Origin: Acidisarcina sp.
GTDB taxonomy: Bacteria > Acidobacteriota > Blastocatellia > Pyrinomonadales > Pyrinomonadaceae
DNA length: 6,202 bases
Reading direction: 5' to 3'
NCBI GenBank assembly: GCA_021155145.1
Contig: JAJNPX010000413.1
Coordinates: forward strand, 1 to 6,202
Part shown: piece by piece, positions 5,271 through 6,202 of the stretch
Position numbering within the stretch: position 1 is the first letter of the stretch
Layout: every line of letters begins with the position of its first letter
Notes under the pieces: generated by a model
Told to the model about the DNA's origin: nothing
Database searches by the model: none
Seen by the model: only the letters and a program-made list of their open reading frames with translations
Position numbers and translations under genes: made by a program

Positions 5271-6202
5271 CTATTCGGCCCCGGCAGCCTTGGCGGCCGA
5301 CGACTTTTGTTGGAGCAGCTCGAGGGCTTTCTTCAACTGGAGGTCCTCGGTTTGGACCTTTGGTTTCTCCGTAGCCGGACTGGGCGAGGCAGCGGGCTGT
5401 GGATTCTGGTTCTGGTCCTCCTGCTGGTCGATGAGCTCCTCCACTTCGAGAGGCTCAGGCGTATCGGGCCGTTTGACCTCTACGGAGGGTTTCACACCCA
5501 TCGTCGCTCTGTCCTCACCGAGGAATGGCTTGCCTTCCGGAGATGCCCATTTTGCCACCGTCAAAAGGAGTCCGTCGCCGCTTCTGAGCGGAAAAAGCTG
5601 CTGCTCGACACCGGAGCCAAAGCTCCGCTCGCCCACCACGTCGCCGCGTTTGCGTTCGAGGATAGCAGATGCGACAACCTCGCCGGGGCCCGCAGTGCCA
5701 AGGTCGATGATCACATTCATAGGGCCGTCAAAGACCATCTTTGAGGCATCCGCGGTATAGACCTTCTTTAAGGAATTGTCGCGGCCTATCACCTTTGCCA
5801 GTTCTCCGTCGCGAATGAATAGGTTCGCAACCGCGACCGCCTCGTCAAGGGTACCTGTCGCGACACCGCGAATATCGAGCACGATCTTCTGCACACCCTG
5901 CTTTGATAGGCTCTCCACGGCGTTGCGAATATCGGCAGCCTCTCCTTTTTCGAGGCTGTAAACCTTTATCACGCCTACCTTTCCCTGTTCGACCCGGCTC
6001 TCGACCTGAGGCGTTTTATATGCGCCGCGAGTAACCTTGATGGTCTGCGGCTTTTCGCCGGAGCGCAGCACGCGGAGGTTGACTGAGGTTCCCGGTGCTC
6101 CGAGTACAAGCTGTTTTGCGTCGTAGAGCGAGATATCGCGGGTCGCCTTCCCCTCGATATACTCGATCACATCGCCTGCCTTCAGACCCGCCTTTTCGGC
6201 AT
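5271..6202 (-). CDS. PDZ/S41 C-terminal-processing-peptidase homologue, catalytic residues lost (N-terminus outside window)
   Basis: The frame is open to the window edge (309 codons visible; the GTG at 6170 is internal). It starts inside a PDZ domain ('AEKAGLKAGDVIEYIEGKAT', window residues 1-20, domain to about 58). The S41 core follows: 'KVGVIKVYSLEKGEA' (74-88), 'KIVLDIRGVATGTLDEAV' (105-122), 'FDGPMNVIIDLGTAGPGEVV' (157-176), 'GDVVGERSFGSGVEQQLFPL' (186-205) and 'LLLTVAKWASPEGKP' (211-225). A Pro/Gln/Glu-rich tail (about 245-282) leads to 'DLQLKKALELL', common at CtpA C-termini. Active members (CtpA, Prc, D1 protease) use a Ser/Lys dyad. The Ser position ('SASASE') is Gly171, the Lys position ('GEKTFGKG') is Ser196, and 'NPGG' is 'VATG'. 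The frame is otherwise intact, so this looks like a pseudoprotease, probably extracytoplasmic; a signal peptide would lie outside the window. It is transcribed away from the edge and ends at a strong terminator. Confidence 0.92.
   Translation of the reverse strand, partial: AEKAGLKAGDVIEYIEGKATRDISLYDAKQLVLGAPGTSVNLRVLRSGEKPQTIKVTRGAYKTPQVESRVEQGKVGVIKVYSLEKGEAADIRNAVESLSKQGVQKIVLDIRGVATGTLDEAVAVANLFIRDGELAKVIGRDNSLKKVYTADASKMVFDGPMNVIIDLGTAGPGEVVASAILERKRGDVVGERSFGSGVEQQLFPLRSGDGLLLTVAKWASPEGKPFLGEDRATMGVKPSVEVKRPDTPEPLEVEELIDQQEDQNQNPQPAASPSPATEKPKVQTEDLQLKKALELLQQKSSAAKAAGAE

Noticed and set aside
5613..5690. Sequencing error or pseudogene as explanation for the missing S41 dyad
   Set aside because: The changes need several separate base differences, the frame is intact throughout, and the flanking motifs and C-terminal tail are conserved. 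Decay would be expected to bring stops or frameshifts.
5163..5760. Two + strand open frames (193 and 156 codons) across the S41 gene
   Set aside because: They are antisense to a clearly homologous S41 coding frame; the translations show no recognisable motif, and one runs through the terminator and promoter region.

Overview
The window looks like chromosomal DNA of a moderately high-GC, Gram-negative-type bacterium: a System II cytochrome c maturation pair, several proteins with signal peptides, and tightly packed genes. The protein style (a tripartite exported protein with a Pro/Lys/Ala/Glu-rich linker, ResB/CcsA followed by an exported protein and a TPR protein) would suit an Acidobacteriota, perhaps the Blastocatellia/Pyrinomonadaceae. 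That placement is an impression, not a demonstrated assignment. I see no rRNA, tRNA, insertion sequence, CRISPR array or phage gene.

Left half, + strand (1-3637): four genes form one close-packed operon. The 3' part of resB overlaps ccsA by 23 bp. About 20 bp later comes a small exported protein with a DUF4177-like 'LGSDGWEIV' motif and a cysteine pair. An ATGA stop/start overlap leads into a membrane-anchored TPR protein. ResB and CcsA together form the haem exporter and cytochrome c haem lyase of System II. The two following genes are candidate accessory factors by position only. CcsA is unusual: the spacing between its conserved histidines implies roughly 200 extra residues, apparently an additional block of membrane helices and a soluble loop, and its WWD signature carries Phe in place of the last Trp.

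Right half, - strand (read right to left): a partial PDZ/S41 C-terminal-processing-peptidase homologue enters from the window edge and ends at 5271. It is followed by a clear intrinsic terminator. Then come a GNAT enzyme of the aminoglycoside 6'-N-acetyltransferase type, with a probable own promoter almost directly at its start codon, and, 2 nt further, an exported protein with a PPC-like domain. The last gene runs tail-to-tail into the TPR gene with an 11-bp overlap.

The strongest observation is that the S41 homologue has lost both catalytic residues: Gly at the Ser position and Ser at the Lys position, exactly 25 residues apart as in E. coli Prc. Its 'NPGG' loop is also degenerate, yet the reading frame and fold motifs are intact. 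It is therefore probably a pseudoprotease retained for a non-proteolytic role. The only noncoding stretch of note is the 100-bp gap 5171-5270, which holds the terminator and the promoter; no gene-free stretch exceeds 300 bp.
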